Shown: positions 50,627 to 58,798 of the stretch, in pieces
How positions within the stretch are numbered: the stretch's first letter is position 1
How the letters are laid out: the number at the start of each line of letters is the position of its first letter
Origin: JALEFZ01 sp039817415
GTDB lineage: Bacteria > Bacteroidota > Bacteroidia > J057
Direction of reading: 5' to 3'
DNA length: 64,000 nt
NCBI GenBank assembly: GCA_039817415.1
Contig: JBCBVV010000003.1
Span: 203,644 to 267,643, forward strand
The notes under the pieces: generated by a model
Database searches by the model: none
Told to the model about the DNA's origin: nothing
What the model saw: the letters and a program-made list of their open reading frames with translations, nothing else
Position numbers and translations under genes: made by a program

Positions 50627-51462
50627 ACGGAGAGAACATACATGAGGTCATGCTTCTAGTGGGGATCAGTGTCGTGATCATGTTGATTATCTGTGCAGGA
50701 TTGATTCTTTTCTTTGGCATTTCTCATAGCAAGTATCAATATTATCAATTTCACATTCAGGAGGTAGATCTTTCGCTTCATGAGAAGCTCCTTCAGCAAA
50801 ATATTTCATCACAAGAAACTGAAAAAGAAAGGATTGCGAAGGAAATACATGACGAGTTGAGTTCTAAGATGAATGTCCTGCATCTTCATTTGCATCAGTT
50901 GATAAAAAAGACCCCTGAAGCCAAAGCCAATATTGAACGGATGCTGAACGTTCTAAAGGAGATGATTGATTCTTCCAGAAGGTTATCTCGAGAGCTTCTT
51001 CCCCCTACTTTAGAGAGCTTTGGACTTACTTCAACCCTTGAAGAATTCGGTGAAAAACTGAACAAAACCAAGAAGGTAAAAATATTTTGTAATTTTGTTG
51101 GCACTCGACCAAAACACATCACTAGGACAATCGAAATCAACCTTTTTAGGTTAGTCGAATTCCTCACAGACTTTACACTCAAACATTCAAAAGCAAGTTG
51201 GATAAAGATTAAACTTTGGCAATCCGAAGAAAAACTTGTTATGCACTATTCCGATAATGGGAAGGGCGCAGATCAACATCTACAGCCAGTGTCCGAACCA
51301 TTAGGATGTGCGTTAAAATATATTGACAGCAGCCTAATCATGATCCAGGGAACCTACACACTAAATGCACCAACGGGTGAAGGATTGCATTTGGAGTTGG
51401 AGGTACCCATTGAACCAGTTACCCCTAAAATTTCGAAAAATGATACGCGTAGCAATCACTGA
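50623..51462 (+). CDS. HPK7-type histidine kinase, ATP-binding motifs degenerate
   Basis: GTG start at 50623, overlapping the preceding stop by four bases. The 279-residue protein has one N-terminal membrane helix (about 9-32), a short coiled coil, and a HisKA_3 domain with His76 in A-K-E-I-H-D-E-L-S-S-K. The ATPase-like C-terminal half keeps D-N-G-K-G, but the N box, normally E-x-x-x-N ahead of K-H-A, reads E-F-L-T-D-F-T-L-K-H-S, so the usual Glu and Asn are not in place, and the G2 region is not GxG-like. It could be a weak kinase, a phosphatase, or a scaffold. It pairs with the regulator at 51440, whose start lies inside its 3' end. Confidence 0.82.
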   Translation: MNGENIHEVMLLVGISVVIMLIICAGLILFFGISHSKYQYYQFHIQEVDLSLHEKLLQQNISSQETEKERIAKEIHDELSSKMNVLHLHLHQLIKKTPEAKANIERMLNVLKEMIDSSRRLSRELLPPTLESFGLTSTLEEFGEKLNKTKKVKIFCNFVGTRPKHITRTIEINLFRLVEFLTDFTLKHSKASWIKIKLWQSEEKLVMHYSDNGKGADQHLQPVSEPLGCALKYIDSSLIMIQGTYTLNAPTGEGLHLELEVPIEPVTPKISKNDTRSNH

Positions 51463-52114
51463 TGACGAAATGCTCTTTCGTCTTGGCATGAAGCAGCTCC
51501 TTGAGGACTTCGACAATATTCAAGTCGTCATGCAAGCTGAAAATGGCAAGGATTTGCTCAATCAACTTGAACAAGTCCAACAGATGCCCGATATCCTTTT
51601 GCTGGATTTGAATATGCCTGAAATGAATGGCATTGAAGTATCTAAAGTCCTGCAAAAAGATTATCCGGACATCAAGATCATTATCCTGTCGACTCACATT
51701 AGCAAAGCCTTTATTCTGAACATGATAGAACTAGGCGCCTCGTCCTATTTACCTAAGAACAGTCTACCCGAACAAGTCGAAACAACTGTGAGAGAAGTGG
51801 ACCGTAAAGGTTTTTCCTATAGCGATGAAGTGATGAAGGTCATCAGAGAAAACATGGTGAAGAAAACTCGGCCCAAGGCAAGCTTTGGTACCGAACTCAC
51901 TTCAAGAGAAAAGGAAATTCTGCAACTTATTTGCGAGCAATACACGACCAATGAGATCGCAGAAAAACTTTTTATTAGCCCCAGAACGGTTGATGGACAC
52001 CGGAATAACCTATTGGAAAAGCTAAACTGCAGAAATACTGCAGGCCTGGTGGTTTACGCTGTACACAATCAATTGGTCCATATTTCAGAAGAAGCCTTTT
52101 GGAAGAATAAGTAA
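51440..52114 (+). CDS. NarL/LuxR-family response regulator
   Basis: Start chosen at ATG 51440 (M-I-R-V-A-I-T-D-D-E), inside the kinase gene, with 23 bases of overlap; the longer frame to 51365 has no receiver-domain sequence. The 224-residue protein has a receiver domain with acidic pocket D-D-E, phospho-acceptor Asp56 in L-L-L-D-L-N-M-P, and the conserved Lys in Y-L-P-K. The C-terminal LuxR HTH has L-T-S-R-E-K-E-I-L-Q-L-I, T-N-E-I-A-E-K-L-F-I-S-P-R-T-V and H-R-N-N-L-L-E-K-L. It is the output of the coupled signalling set (49922-52114). Targets unknown. A strong terminator follows. Confidence 0.95.
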   Translation: MIRVAITDDEMLFRLGMKQLLEDFDNIQVVMQAENGKDLLNQLEQVQQMPDILLLDLNMPEMNGIEVSKVLQKDYPDIKIIILSTHISKAFILNMIELGASSYLPKNSLPEQVETTVREVDRKGFSYSDEVMKVIRENMVKKTRPKASFGTELTSREKEILQLICEQYTTNEIAEKLFISPRTVDGHRNNLLEKLNCRNTAGLVVYAVHNQLVHISEEAFWKNK

Positions 52115-52147
52115 GCCCCTAACAACATAAACTCTAGCTTTCCCCCT

Positions 52148-52180
52148 AAAAAGACCTGTCCATTTCGGCAGGTCTTTTTT
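52148..52180 (+). terminator. Terminator of the signalling operon
   Basis: An 11-bp stem (AAAAAGACCTG / CAGGTCTTTTT) with a 10-nt loop and T-run, 34 bp after the response-regulator stop. Confidence 0.9.
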
Positions 52181-52216
52181 ATTCCCTATTTTCATTTCTT
52201 TACTTGATTCATCCCT

Positions 52217-52900
52217 ATGAAACCTACCCTACTCCTCCTACACGGCGCGCTTGGAAGTGAAAAACAATTTCAATCTATCAAACCCATCCTCGCTGAGGAC
52301 TTTGAACTCCATCACTTCAACTTTGAAGGTCATGGAGGTAGACCTAGAGGAGAGAGCTTTTCCATTGCACACTTTGCCTCCAATACCCATGCCTACATTC
52401 AGGCCCATCAACTTGCACCTGTCCACATTTTCGGTTATAGCATGGGAGGATATGTGGCGCTTCAATTGGCTCTCCGGCATCCTGAGCTTGTTAGGCATAT
52501 CATCACCCTTGGGACCAAATTCGATTGGACGCCAGAATCAGCCACCAAAGAGGTAAAAATGTTAAACCCAACTAAAATCAAAGAGAAGGTACCTACCTAT
52601 GCGAAATTACTCGCCGAGGAACATGCCCCTTTAGACTGGGAAACAATTATGCATGATACCGCAGAGATGATGATCAATATGGGAAATGGAGAAAAATTGA
52701 GTGAGATGGAACTTGGCCAGATTCAAACCCCTGTTACCCTGGGTTTGGGAAGTGAAGACAAGATGGTAAGTGAGGAGGAAACACAACATGCCAATCAGAT
52801 CCTACCTCATTCTCTTTTCCTCCGACTAGAAGGTGTTCCCCACCCTATACAAAAAGCCGATCCCAGCCAAATAGCTGATTTAATCAAATCTGCGTTCTAA
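52217..52900 (+). CDS. Alpha/beta hydrolase
   Basis: A 227-residue cytosolic hydrolase: L-L-L-L-H-G-A-L-G-S (oxyanion His-Gly), F-E-G-H-G-G, nucleophile elbow F-G-Y-S-M-G-G-Y near residue 76, acid in L-G-S-E-D-K-M-V and catalytic His in V-P-H-P-I-Q. It resembles the MenH/BioH-like esterase group in size, but substrate is not predictable. It has its own promoter space after a terminator, and the ECF sigma gene starts 236 bp downstream. Confidence 0.88.
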   Translation: MKPTLLLLHGALGSEKQFQSIKPILAEDFELHHFNFEGHGGRPRGESFSIAHFASNTHAYIQAHQLAPVHIFGYSMGGYVALQLALRHPELVRHIITLGTKFDWTPESATKEVKMLNPTKIKEKVPTYAKLLAEEHAPLDWETIMHDTAEMMINMGNGEKLSEMELGQIQTPVTLGLGSEDKMVSEEETQHANQILPHSLFLRLEGVPHPIQKADPSQIADLIKSAF

Positions 52901-53136
52901 GCCCTACACTTATGCTAAAGGGAAAGACTCTTTCACAAAAGCAACACGATGTCTCATAATTCCGACACATACGACAAGGTTGCAATCCTAGATATGTGTT
53001 CAAACATTTAATAATCAGGCAATTATTTTTTCATTCGACTGTAAGGATTTTCACTTTTTCTCAACCTATCCAGAAAAATGCTTATGATGAAGAATTGGCA
53101 AAGGGGAAAAAAGTTGAAACCTACAGCTCAACTGCT

Positions 53137-53610
53137 ATGAAAAAGGAGTTTCTGGAGGAGGTATATCCCCATCAGCATCTGATCCACAAGATCTGTCATC
53201 TCTATCGCGATCATCAGGAAGATAAGGAAGACCTATTTCAGGAAATTCTTTACCAGCTTTGGAAAGCCTACCCCTCCTTTCGAGGGAATTCCAAAATCAC
53301 CACATGGATGTATCGGATTGGGCTAAATACTGCAATGGCTAGCTTTCGGAAGCGAAAGCCCGATATCAGTAACAGCCTAGATCAAATGGGGGAAACAATC
53401 TCCGAAGAGGAAGTAGGAGATGCACTGTCCGAACAACTCAAACAAGCCATTAAACTCCTCAATGAAGGAGACAGAGCACTTGTTGCCCTTTATCTAGATG
53501 ATCTTTCCTATATGGAAATGGCTGAGATACTGGGTATCACAGAAAACCATGTGGGCGTAAAACTCACACGAATCAGAGAAAAACTTAAAAAAATCATCGT
53601 TAAGGTGTAA
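53137..53610 (+). CDS. ECF-type RNA polymerase sigma factor
   Basis: Start chosen at ATG 53137 (M-K-K-E-F-L-E-E-V-Y), as the frame upstream to 52996 is not sigma-like. The 157-residue protein has region 2 (H-L-Y-R-D-H-Q-E-D-K-E-D-L-F-Q-E-I-L, W-K-A-Y-P-S-F-R-G-N-S-K, T-W-M-Y-R-I-G-L-N-T) and region 4 (L-Y-L-D-D-L-S-Y-M-E-M-A-E-I-L-G-I-T, N-H-V-G-V-K-L-T-R-I-R-E-K-L). It directs RNA polymerase to an extracytoplasmic-function promoter set. The membrane protein gene 15 bp downstream is the likely anti-sigma or sensor partner (inference). The 236-bp gap upstream holds no other gene. Confidence 0.93.
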   Translation: MKKEFLEEVYPHQHLIHKICHLYRDHQEDKEDLFQEILYQLWKAYPSFRGNSKITTWMYRIGLNTAMASFRKRKPDISNSLDQMGETISEEEVGDALSEQLKQAIKLLNEGDRALVALYLDDLSYMEMAEILGITENHVGVKLTRIREKLKKIIVKV

Positions 53611-53625
53611 TTAATACTCAATTAC

Positions 53626-54171
53626 ATGGAATTGGAAGATTTTAAATCTGCCTATCAGAAAAGTGGGCAGGTAAACAAAGACATAAAGGAACTGAGAAAT
53701 TTATTTGGCCAAAGCCAGCGAAATGTCCTAGATAGAATCAAAGGGCAGTTGCTGATAGAAACCATCCTCTGGACGGCTTTTCTGCTCCTGTTTTATGATG
53801 GGTTCGATGCAGCGAAAAAGCCCATCATTTGGACCCTGTCTATGGTGGTTGGCATCCTGCTATTAATTTCCCACAACATATTCGGCATTCGCTTGGGAAA
53901 TCGCCCTGTTCATGGAGATAGTTTACAGGATTCTCTTCAAAATTATTTGAGAAAAATAAGGCGATTTGCCAAGGTCTCTGTTGCCCTGCGAATCCTCGTC
54001 ATTCTTTTGGTATTTGTATTCTTTATGCCTTCTGTCAAAGAAGTTGAGGAAAAGCGAATGATGATTCTATTGGGAATGAGTGGCCTCCTCATCATTCAAG
54101 TATTTTTTCTCAATAGAATGTGGAAGAGCCGTATACATACTCTTCGGCAACGTCTGAACGAGCTTTCATGA
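53626..54171 (+). CDS. Membrane protein next to ECF sigma factor
   Basis: A 181-residue protein with four membrane helices in two pairs (about 46-60 and 66-86, then about 117-135 and 145-163), with a soluble N-terminal 40 residues facing the cytoplasm (D-F-K-S-A-Y-Q-K-S-G-Q-V-N, K-E-L-R-N-L-F). It is 15 bp after the ECF sigma gene, the normal place of an anti-sigma factor, but no zinc-finger (HxxxCxxC) or other known anti-sigma signature is seen. The soluble N-terminal region is the best candidate for sigma binding. Confidence 0.75.
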   Translation: MELEDFKSAYQKSGQVNKDIKELRNLFGQSQRNVLDRIKGQLLIETILWTAFLLLFYDGFDAAKKPIIWTLSMVVGILLLISHNIFGIRLGNRPVHGDSLQDSLQNYLRKIRRFAKVSVALRILVILLVFVFFMPSVKEVEEKRMMILLGMSGLLIIQVFFLNRMWKSRIHTLRQRLNELS

Positions 54172-54202
54172 TCATAACTATCCATCAATATATTTGTGGA
54201 AA

Positions 54203-54238
54203 AAAACCTCCTGAAGTCCTTAAGATTCGGGAGGTTTT
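54203..54238 (+). terminator. Terminator after ECF operon
   Basis: AAAACCTCC and GGAGGTTTT form a 9-bp stem, extended inward by GAA/TTC around one mismatch, 31 bp after the membrane-protein stop, followed by GGTTTC. It separates the ECF pair from the VOC genes. Confidence 0.72.
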
Positions 54239-54286
54239 GGTTTCTATTTTCAGGAAAAAGGGAGAATTTATAGCAAAGATATTCTG

Positions 54287-54685
54287 ATGCCTATGCTGTC
54301 ATTTGCTTATACTATCCTGTATGTAGACGATGTCGAAGAGACCTTGACTTTCTATGAAAAGGCATTCGGCTTTAAGAGAAAATTTAAAACTCCTGAAGGG
54401 GATTATGGAGAAATCATGTCAGGTGAAACCACCCTGGCCTTCGCAAGCCATGAGCTCGGCGCTTCTAATTTTAAAGCGGCTTATCAGAAAAGTAATTTGG
54501 ATTCCCCCTTTGGCTTTGAATTGGCCTTTACTACCCTCGATGTTAAAGCAGCCTACGAAACAGCCCTTGCACATGGAGCTATCGCGGTCGAAGCGGTCGT
54601 TCAAAAGCCTTGGGGGCAAGAAGTTGGCTATGTAAAAGACTTAAATGGTTTTCTGATAGAATTATGCACCCCAATATCATCCTGA
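54287..54685 (+). CDS. VOC (glyoxalase/bleomycin-resistance fold) protein 1
   Basis: A 132-residue vicinal-oxygen-chelate protein: Y-V-D-D-V-E-E-T-L-T-F-Y-E-K-A-F-G-F near residue 10, G-D-Y-G-E-I-M-S-G-E-T-T-L-A-F-A, an F-E-L-A-F-T strand, A-A-Y-E-T-A-L-A-H-G-A and P-W-G-Q-E-V-G-Y-V-K-D-L-N-G-F-L-I-E-L. Members bind a metal and act on glyoxal-type or aromatic compounds, or bind drugs. The start can be 54287 or the Met two codons later. The next VOC gene begins one base after this gene ends, so they are co-transcribed. Confidence 0.88.
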   Translation: MPMLSFAYTILYVDDVEETLTFYEKAFGFKRKFKTPEGDYGEIMSGETTLAFASHELGASNFKAAYQKSNLDSPFGFELAFTTLDVKAAYETALAHGAIAVEAVVQKPWGQEVGYVKDLNGFLIELCTPISS

Positions 54686-54686
54686 T

Positions 54687-55061
54687 ATGCAATCCATCAA
54701 CCGACTTTTAATCAACCTCTGCACAGACAATCTGGAAGAAAGTAAAAATTTCTATTGTCAATTGTTTGACTTTCAACCAGCCTTCGAATCGGATTGGTTT
54801 ATCCAACTGGTTTCCGCAGAAAAGAACCTAGAGCTCGGAATTATCCAAAAAGATCATGAGCTAGTTCCAGAAGACTTTAGGTATTCACCTCAAGGAATCT
54901 ACCTTACCATGGTACTAGGAGATGTCGAGAAGACCTTCAGTCTGGCAAAAGAAAAGGGACTCAATATTATTCAAGAACCAGCTGATACTTTTTATGGACA
55001 GCGTAGAATGCTATTGAGGGCTCCCGAAGGAACCCTCATTGATGTATCTTCCTTGATTTGA
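54687..55061 (+). CDS. VOC protein 2
   Basis: A 124-residue VOC-fold protein: I-N-L-C-T-D-N-L-E-E-S-K-N-F-Y-C-Q-L-F-D-F at the start, L-G-I-I-Q-K-D-H in the second strand region, V-E-K-T-F-S-L-A-K-E-K-G and L-L-R-A-P-E-G-T-L-I-D-V. It is not a close copy of VOC 1 but has the same length and fold. The single-base gap to the previous gene implies one transcript. It ends 10 bp from the converging SSS symporter gene. Substrate unknown. Confidence 0.86.
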   Translation: MQSINRLLINLCTDNLEESKNFYCQLFDFQPAFESDWFIQLVSAEKNLELGIIQKDHELVPEDFRYSPQGIYLTMVLGDVEKTFSLAKEKGLNIIQEPADTFYGQRRMLLRAPEGTLIDVSSLI

Positions 55062-55071
55062 TGTATAGGTA

Positions 55072-56676
55072 TCAATGGAAAATGACATGCAAAGCGATAA
55101 GGGATAGCAATAGCCCCACCCCTATTTGCCAAATGTCTTTAGAATCGTAAGATATCAACTCCTTGAATTTGGTGAAGCCCTTATTGGCTGAACCCACCAT
55201 GACAATCACCAAGGCGATCAAAATCACCCACATAGCCCGTACAAAATAGTTCATTTCCCCACTCATGCCGAAGTTGAACAAATAGTCCATAGTTGGCTTG
55301 ATCTGTGGCCAATAGACAACTCCAAATTTGAAAAAGAGATTGAGGGGAATCGTAATCAAAAAGGCGAATAGGGTTAGCTTGCGGTTCGGAACAGCCAGGA
55401 AGGCAGCTGTACATACAAGGACCACGATTCCACAATTGATGTAGTATCGAAGTTCGTTCAATGTATGGGTAAAGGCGGCTTCAGGATCGTTAAACTTGAT
55501 GTAAAGAAGAACCAAGCCCATGGTAACTCCTGTAACCAGCGTTACCAAGATACTTTGTTTGCCAGAGCGCACAATCTCCTGATCAGTAGCATCTTGCTTG
55601 ATATACTCCTTATATATGTCGATGGACCAAAGGGTAGCCAAAGAGTTAAAAGTGGAATCTACAGTACTCATAAGCGAAGCAAACAAGGCGCATAGTATTA
55701 TTCCCTTGGCACCAATGGGCAAATAGGTATCTACTAGGTAAGGGAAGGCCATATCTGGCTCAGCTAAGCCTTCTTTCCCCAATATTCCCACCAAGGCAAT
55801 GCCTGGGATGACAATCAGGGCAGCCATGACATATTTCATCACTCCTCCTACCATCAAACCGATTTGGGCTTCTCTCAAGCTTTTCGCAGCCAAGGATCGC
55901 TGGACGATGGTTTGGTTGGCACACCAGTAATTGATATTCAGCAAAAAGAGTCCAAAAATATGGATCCAGGGTAACTTGGGGTGGTCTGCCGGCAAATGAA
56001 GGTGCATGAGCTCAGGTGTCTTTTCATACAATTGATCCCAGCCGCCTAAGTTGGAAAGAGATACAAATAAGACCACAAATCCTCCTGTCAATAAAATACT
56101 GAACTGGATGATGTCAGTTTTTACCACAGCTGCCAATCCTCCTAAGTAGGTGTAGACAGCTGAAAATATTCCAAGTCCTACGATCAATACCGAAATACGG
56201 GTAATCCTGTCAGGACTGATGATGGACAAATACTCCTCAAATACGAGGTCTGCCGCATAAGCGCCCCAGAAAAGTGCCGCTCCTAAGGTAATAGTAGAGA
56301 AAATGGTCAGGTTGGCCAGAGAGTAAAAGAGCCCAACCGTCTTCCCAAGTTTGGTTTTGATAAACTGTGTAATGGTTATAATCCCTTCCCGAAGGTACAT
56401 GGGAATGAAAATAAACACAGCCATCAGTAAGCCTTGGACAGCATTGATCTCTAATGAAGCTTGCGCCAAACCATATAAGTAAGCAGAGCCCATCATTCCC
56501 AGAAACTGGTAGCCATTGATGTTTGTGGCAATGGAGGAAAGGGCAATCGATGGCCATCGAAGATTTCGAGAGCTAAGGAAGTATTCTTCTACGGTTGCAT
56601 CCTTACCTGTCCTTCCTGAAATGGCTGTCAGGAAGATGGCAAGGAAATAAACGCAGACGATAATTAAATCAATCAC
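55072..56676 (-). CDS. Sodium:solute symporter (SSS family) of LacI regulon
   Basis: A 534-residue protein with about 13-14 membrane helices. SSS marks: T-V-E-E-Y-F-L-S-S-R-N-L-R-W, A-T-N-I-N-G-Y-Q-F-L-G, Y-L-G-G-L-A-A-V-V-K-T-D and A-L-F-A-S-L-M-S-T-V-D-S-T-F-N-S. It belongs to the SGLT-like sugar branch but differs clearly from the symporter at 43363. Its promoter region, shared with the FMN reductase gene, holds a LacI-type operator (56806-56821), so it is probably the uptake system for the compound handled by the regulon. It converges on the VOC genes with only 10 bp between. Confidence 0.92.
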   Translation of the reverse strand: MIDLIIVCVYFLAIFLTAISGRTGKDATVEEYFLSSRNLRWPSIALSSIATNINGYQFLGMMGSAYLYGLAQASLEINAVQGLLMAVFIFIPMYLREGIITITQFIKTKLGKTVGLFYSLANLTIFSTITLGAALFWGAYAADLVFEEYLSIISPDRITRISVLIVGLGIFSAVYTYLGGLAAVVKTDIIQFSILLTGGFVVLFVSLSNLGGWDQLYEKTPELMHLHLPADHPKLPWIHIFGLFLLNINYWCANQTIVQRSLAAKSLREAQIGLMVGGVMKYVMAALIVIPGIALVGILGKEGLAEPDMAFPYLVDTYLPIGAKGIILCALFASLMSTVDSTFNSLATLWSIDIYKEYIKQDATDQEIVRSGKQSILVTLVTGVTMGLVLLYIKFNDPEAAFTHTLNELRYYINCGIVVLVCTAAFLAVPNRKLTLFAFLITIPLNLFFKFGVVYWPQIKPTMDYLFNFGMSGEMNYFVRAMWVILIALVIVMVGSANKGFTKFKELISYDSKDIWQIGVGLLLSLIALHVIFH

Positions 56677-56805
56677 GAGCGAGTAGGTTAAGTGGACCTA
56701 TGGAAGCATTCATTCCTCCATTTATCCGGGTTGTATATGTAGTAGATAGGGAAATTGCATGTTACAAAAACTTCCCCAATCCAATTTAAAAATATTTTCT
56801 CAAAA

Positions 56806-56821
56806 ATGTAAACGTTTTCAT
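56806..56821. promoter_or_regulatory. LacI-type operator, one mismatch
   Basis: ATGTAAACGTTTTCAT differs from the perfect palindrome at 59776 by a single base. It lies 50 bp before the FMN reductase start (56872) and 129 bp before the symporter start (56676), between the divergent genes, with the CG centre typical of LacI/GalR-family operators. Confidence 0.85.
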
Positions 56822-56871
56822 TTTTCTCCTTATCTTTAATCTAACAAATATCACGGTGCAATATCAATCTT

Positions 56872-57414
56872 ATGATAACGGTCATTAACGGATCAAATCG
56901 CAAGAACAATCACACTGCTATCTTTGCTGACTTTGTATTCAACAGGCTCAAAGAGCAGGTTGGAGATCAGGTAAATAAGCTTGACCTGGCAGATTTAGGA
57001 CCAGAAATCATTCACGAGGCCATGTACCAAAAAGATGGGCAAGCAAGCGAAGTAAGCCACATTCAAGAGGTCTACTTCAAGCCTTCTGATAAGTTCTGGT
57101 TCTTTGTCCCAGAGTACAATGGGAGCATTCCAGGAATTCTGAAATTATTGATTGATGCCATTTCTGTACGCGAAGGCAAGGAAACCTTTAGCAACAAAAA
57201 AGCCTGCATTACAGGAATTGCCTCTGGAAGGGCTGGCAACCTAAGAGGAATGGATCATCTGGCTGATATCCTCAACCATATGAATGTAGCGGTCCTCCCC
57301 AACAAACAACCCATTAGCTCAATTTACAAGCTTATTGATAAGGATCAGCAGTTGGTAGATGAGTCTACCAAAAACTGTTTAGAAGCTCAAAAAGAAGCAT
57401 TTCTTTCATTTTAG
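56872..57414 (+). CDS. NADPH-dependent FMN reductase (SsuE/SmoA-like role)
   Basis: A 180-residue flavodoxin-fold reductase: G-S-N-R-K-N-N-H-T (phosphate loop, residues 7-15), V-P-E-Y-N-G-S-I-P-G-I-L-K-L-L-I-D-A-I near residue 82 and G-I-A-S-G-R-A-G-N. It should reduce FMN with NAD(P)H to supply FMNH2. An SsuD-like monooxygenase, which needs reduced flavin, is encoded at 57599-58762, and both have LacI operators in front. This matches the SsuD-SsuE and SmoC-SmoA two-component design (known), although the pairing here is inferred. It lies opposite the SSS gene and ends at its own terminator. Confidence 0.9.
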   Translation: MITVINGSNRKNNHTAIFADFVFNRLKEQVGDQVNKLDLADLGPEIIHEAMYQKDGQASEVSHIQEVYFKPSDKFWFFVPEYNGSIPGILKLLIDAISVREGKETFSNKKACITGIASGRAGNLRGMDHLADILNHMNVAVLPNKQPISSIYKLIDKDQQLVDESTKNCLEAQKEAFLSF

Positions 57415-57451
57415 CACTCATCCGAGTGACATAAACTTTTTCCCAAACTTA

Positions 57452-57485
57452 ACCCAAGCCTGTTGATAGGTTTGGGTCTTTTTTT
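57452..57485 (+). terminator. Terminator of FMN reductase gene
   Basis: The stem ACCCAAGCC / GGTTTGGGT (one G-T pair, 7-8 nt loop) is followed, after one C, by a run of seven T, 38 bp after the reductase stop. Confidence 0.82.
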
Positions 57486-57501
57486 GGCTAAGGGGGCCAT
57501 A

Positions 57502-57528
57502 GAAAAAGACCGCTCCAGAGGAACGGCC
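57502..57528 (-). terminator. Terminator of monooxygenase operon
   Basis: Read on the minus strand, GGCCGTTCC and GGAGCGGTC form a 9-bp stem with two G-T pairs and a 3-nt loop, followed by TTTTTCT, 71 bp after the monooxygenase stop. Confidence 0.75.
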
Positions 57529-57598
57529 TTGTTTTCACTACTACTATCAATAATTCCTGAAGGAATATAATTGAGCCTTGTTAAGTTCTCGAAAATAA

Positions 57599-58762
57599 TC
57601 AGCCTCTTGGTCCGGCTGCCAATGGAGTCAAAGGTTCACTCTGGGGTTTTCTACCTTGGACTTCTGGCATGGAGAAGGTCTTGATATGTGGAAGGACGTA
57701 ACGTGCAAACAGTTTACACTCGTCTTCATGTGGATAACCAGAGAAAATAAAAGCTCTGATGCCCATGTCCATATATCGCTGAATTTTTTCTAAGACCTGC
57801 TCAGGAGTACCTACGATTGCACCTCCACATCCGGATCTTGCACGTCCGATTCCTGTCCACAACTGTGGTTCTACGAAGCCATCGAGATCGGATTGCTCAC
57901 GCATAGCAGACTGGCGAGATACACCATAGGACTTTGCATCCAATGCACGCTCACGAATTTCCTTTCCTCGCTCATCCTCTACATAGGTCATTAGTTTTCT
58001 GGCAGCGTCTTTGGCTTCAGCTTCGGTTTCTCGAACGATTACATGGACACGTAATCCAAAATCGACCTTTCTACCGTAACCAGCAGCCTTGGCACTCATG
58101 TTTTCCATCAGGCTACGAAGGTTGTCCTCAGTCTCTGGCCACATTAAATATACATCGCAATGCTCCGCACATAGGTCAACCGCATAAGGAGAATACCCTC
58201 CAAAATAAAGAAGAGGTCCCCCATTCTGCTGATAAGGCTTCATGGGATCAGTCGTAGGAAGCTGGATGTTGTAAAACTCTCCCTTATAATCGATATGATC
58301 CTGCGTCCATCCTTGCTTAAGAATTTCAATTACCTCTCTTGAACGCTGGTATCTTGAAGCTGAATCCAAGTCTGTACCAGGAAGGTTGGAGGAAATAATA
58401 TTGATGGTCAATCTTCCCTTAAGAATATGATCAATGGTAGCAATAGCCCTGCCCAACATGGGAGGATGAACCTCTCCACACCTTACTGCTGCCAAGATGT
58501 TGATATTCGAAGTCAGCGGAGCTACAGCCGAAACAAAGGATAAAGTATCTTGCCCTACCTGATAGGAGGAAGGACAAAGGATGTTTCTGAATCCATAGCG
58601 ATCAGCTGTCAACAATACATTTGACGTATTGCTCCAATCGCTTTTGTACTTGATATCGTGTTTGCTTAGGAATTCATCATCTCCATTACAGATGGGAGCA
58701 AACCAGGATACTTCGGCACCCTCTATGTGCTCTGATCGAATCTGAATTTTATTGCTAGCCAT
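57599..58762 (-). CDS. SsuD-like LLM flavin-dependent monooxygenase
   Basis: A 387-residue enzyme of the luciferase-like monooxygenase family, most like alkanesulfonate monooxygenase SsuD: G-G-P-L-L-Y-F-G-G, C-D-V-Y-L-M-W, L-R-V-H-V-I-V-R-E-T, L-W-T-G-I-G and S-G-Y-P-H-E-D-E. Residues matching the SsuD active site are present: Arg238, His240, Arg309 and Tyr343. Such enzymes use FMNH2 and O2 to break C-S bonds, releasing sulfite and an aldehyde. It lies 36 bp after the aldo/keto reductase gene in the LacI-controlled operon. The best functional guess is desulfonation of a sugar sulfonate such as sulfoquinovose, the SmoC reaction (inference). Confidence 0.9.
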   Translation of the reverse strand: MASNKIQIRSEHIEGAEVSWFAPICNGDDEFLSKHDIKYKSDWSNTSNVLLTADRYGFRNILCPSSYQVGQDTLSFVSAVAPLTSNINILAAVRCGEVHPPMLGRAIATIDHILKGRLTINIISSNLPGTDLDSASRYQRSREVIEILKQGWTQDHIDYKGEFYNIQLPTTDPMKPYQQNGGPLLYFGGYSPYAVDLCAEHCDVYLMWPETEDNLRSLMENMSAKAAGYGRKVDFGLRVHVIVRETEAEAKDAARKLMTYVEDERGKEIRERALDAKSYGVSRQSAMREQSDLDGFVEPQLWTGIGRARSGCGGAIVGTPEQVLEKIQRYMDMGIRAFIFSGYPHEDECKLFARYVLPHIKTFSMPEVQGRKPQSEPLTPLAAGPRG

Positions 58763-58798
58763 TGTGGTTCTTTATATTAGGTGATTTTCTTATTCAAA

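Noticed and set aside
43363..56676. The two SSS symporters as recent duplicates of one system
   Set aside because: They differ across most of the length, have different regulators (AraC, LacI) and different partner enzymes.
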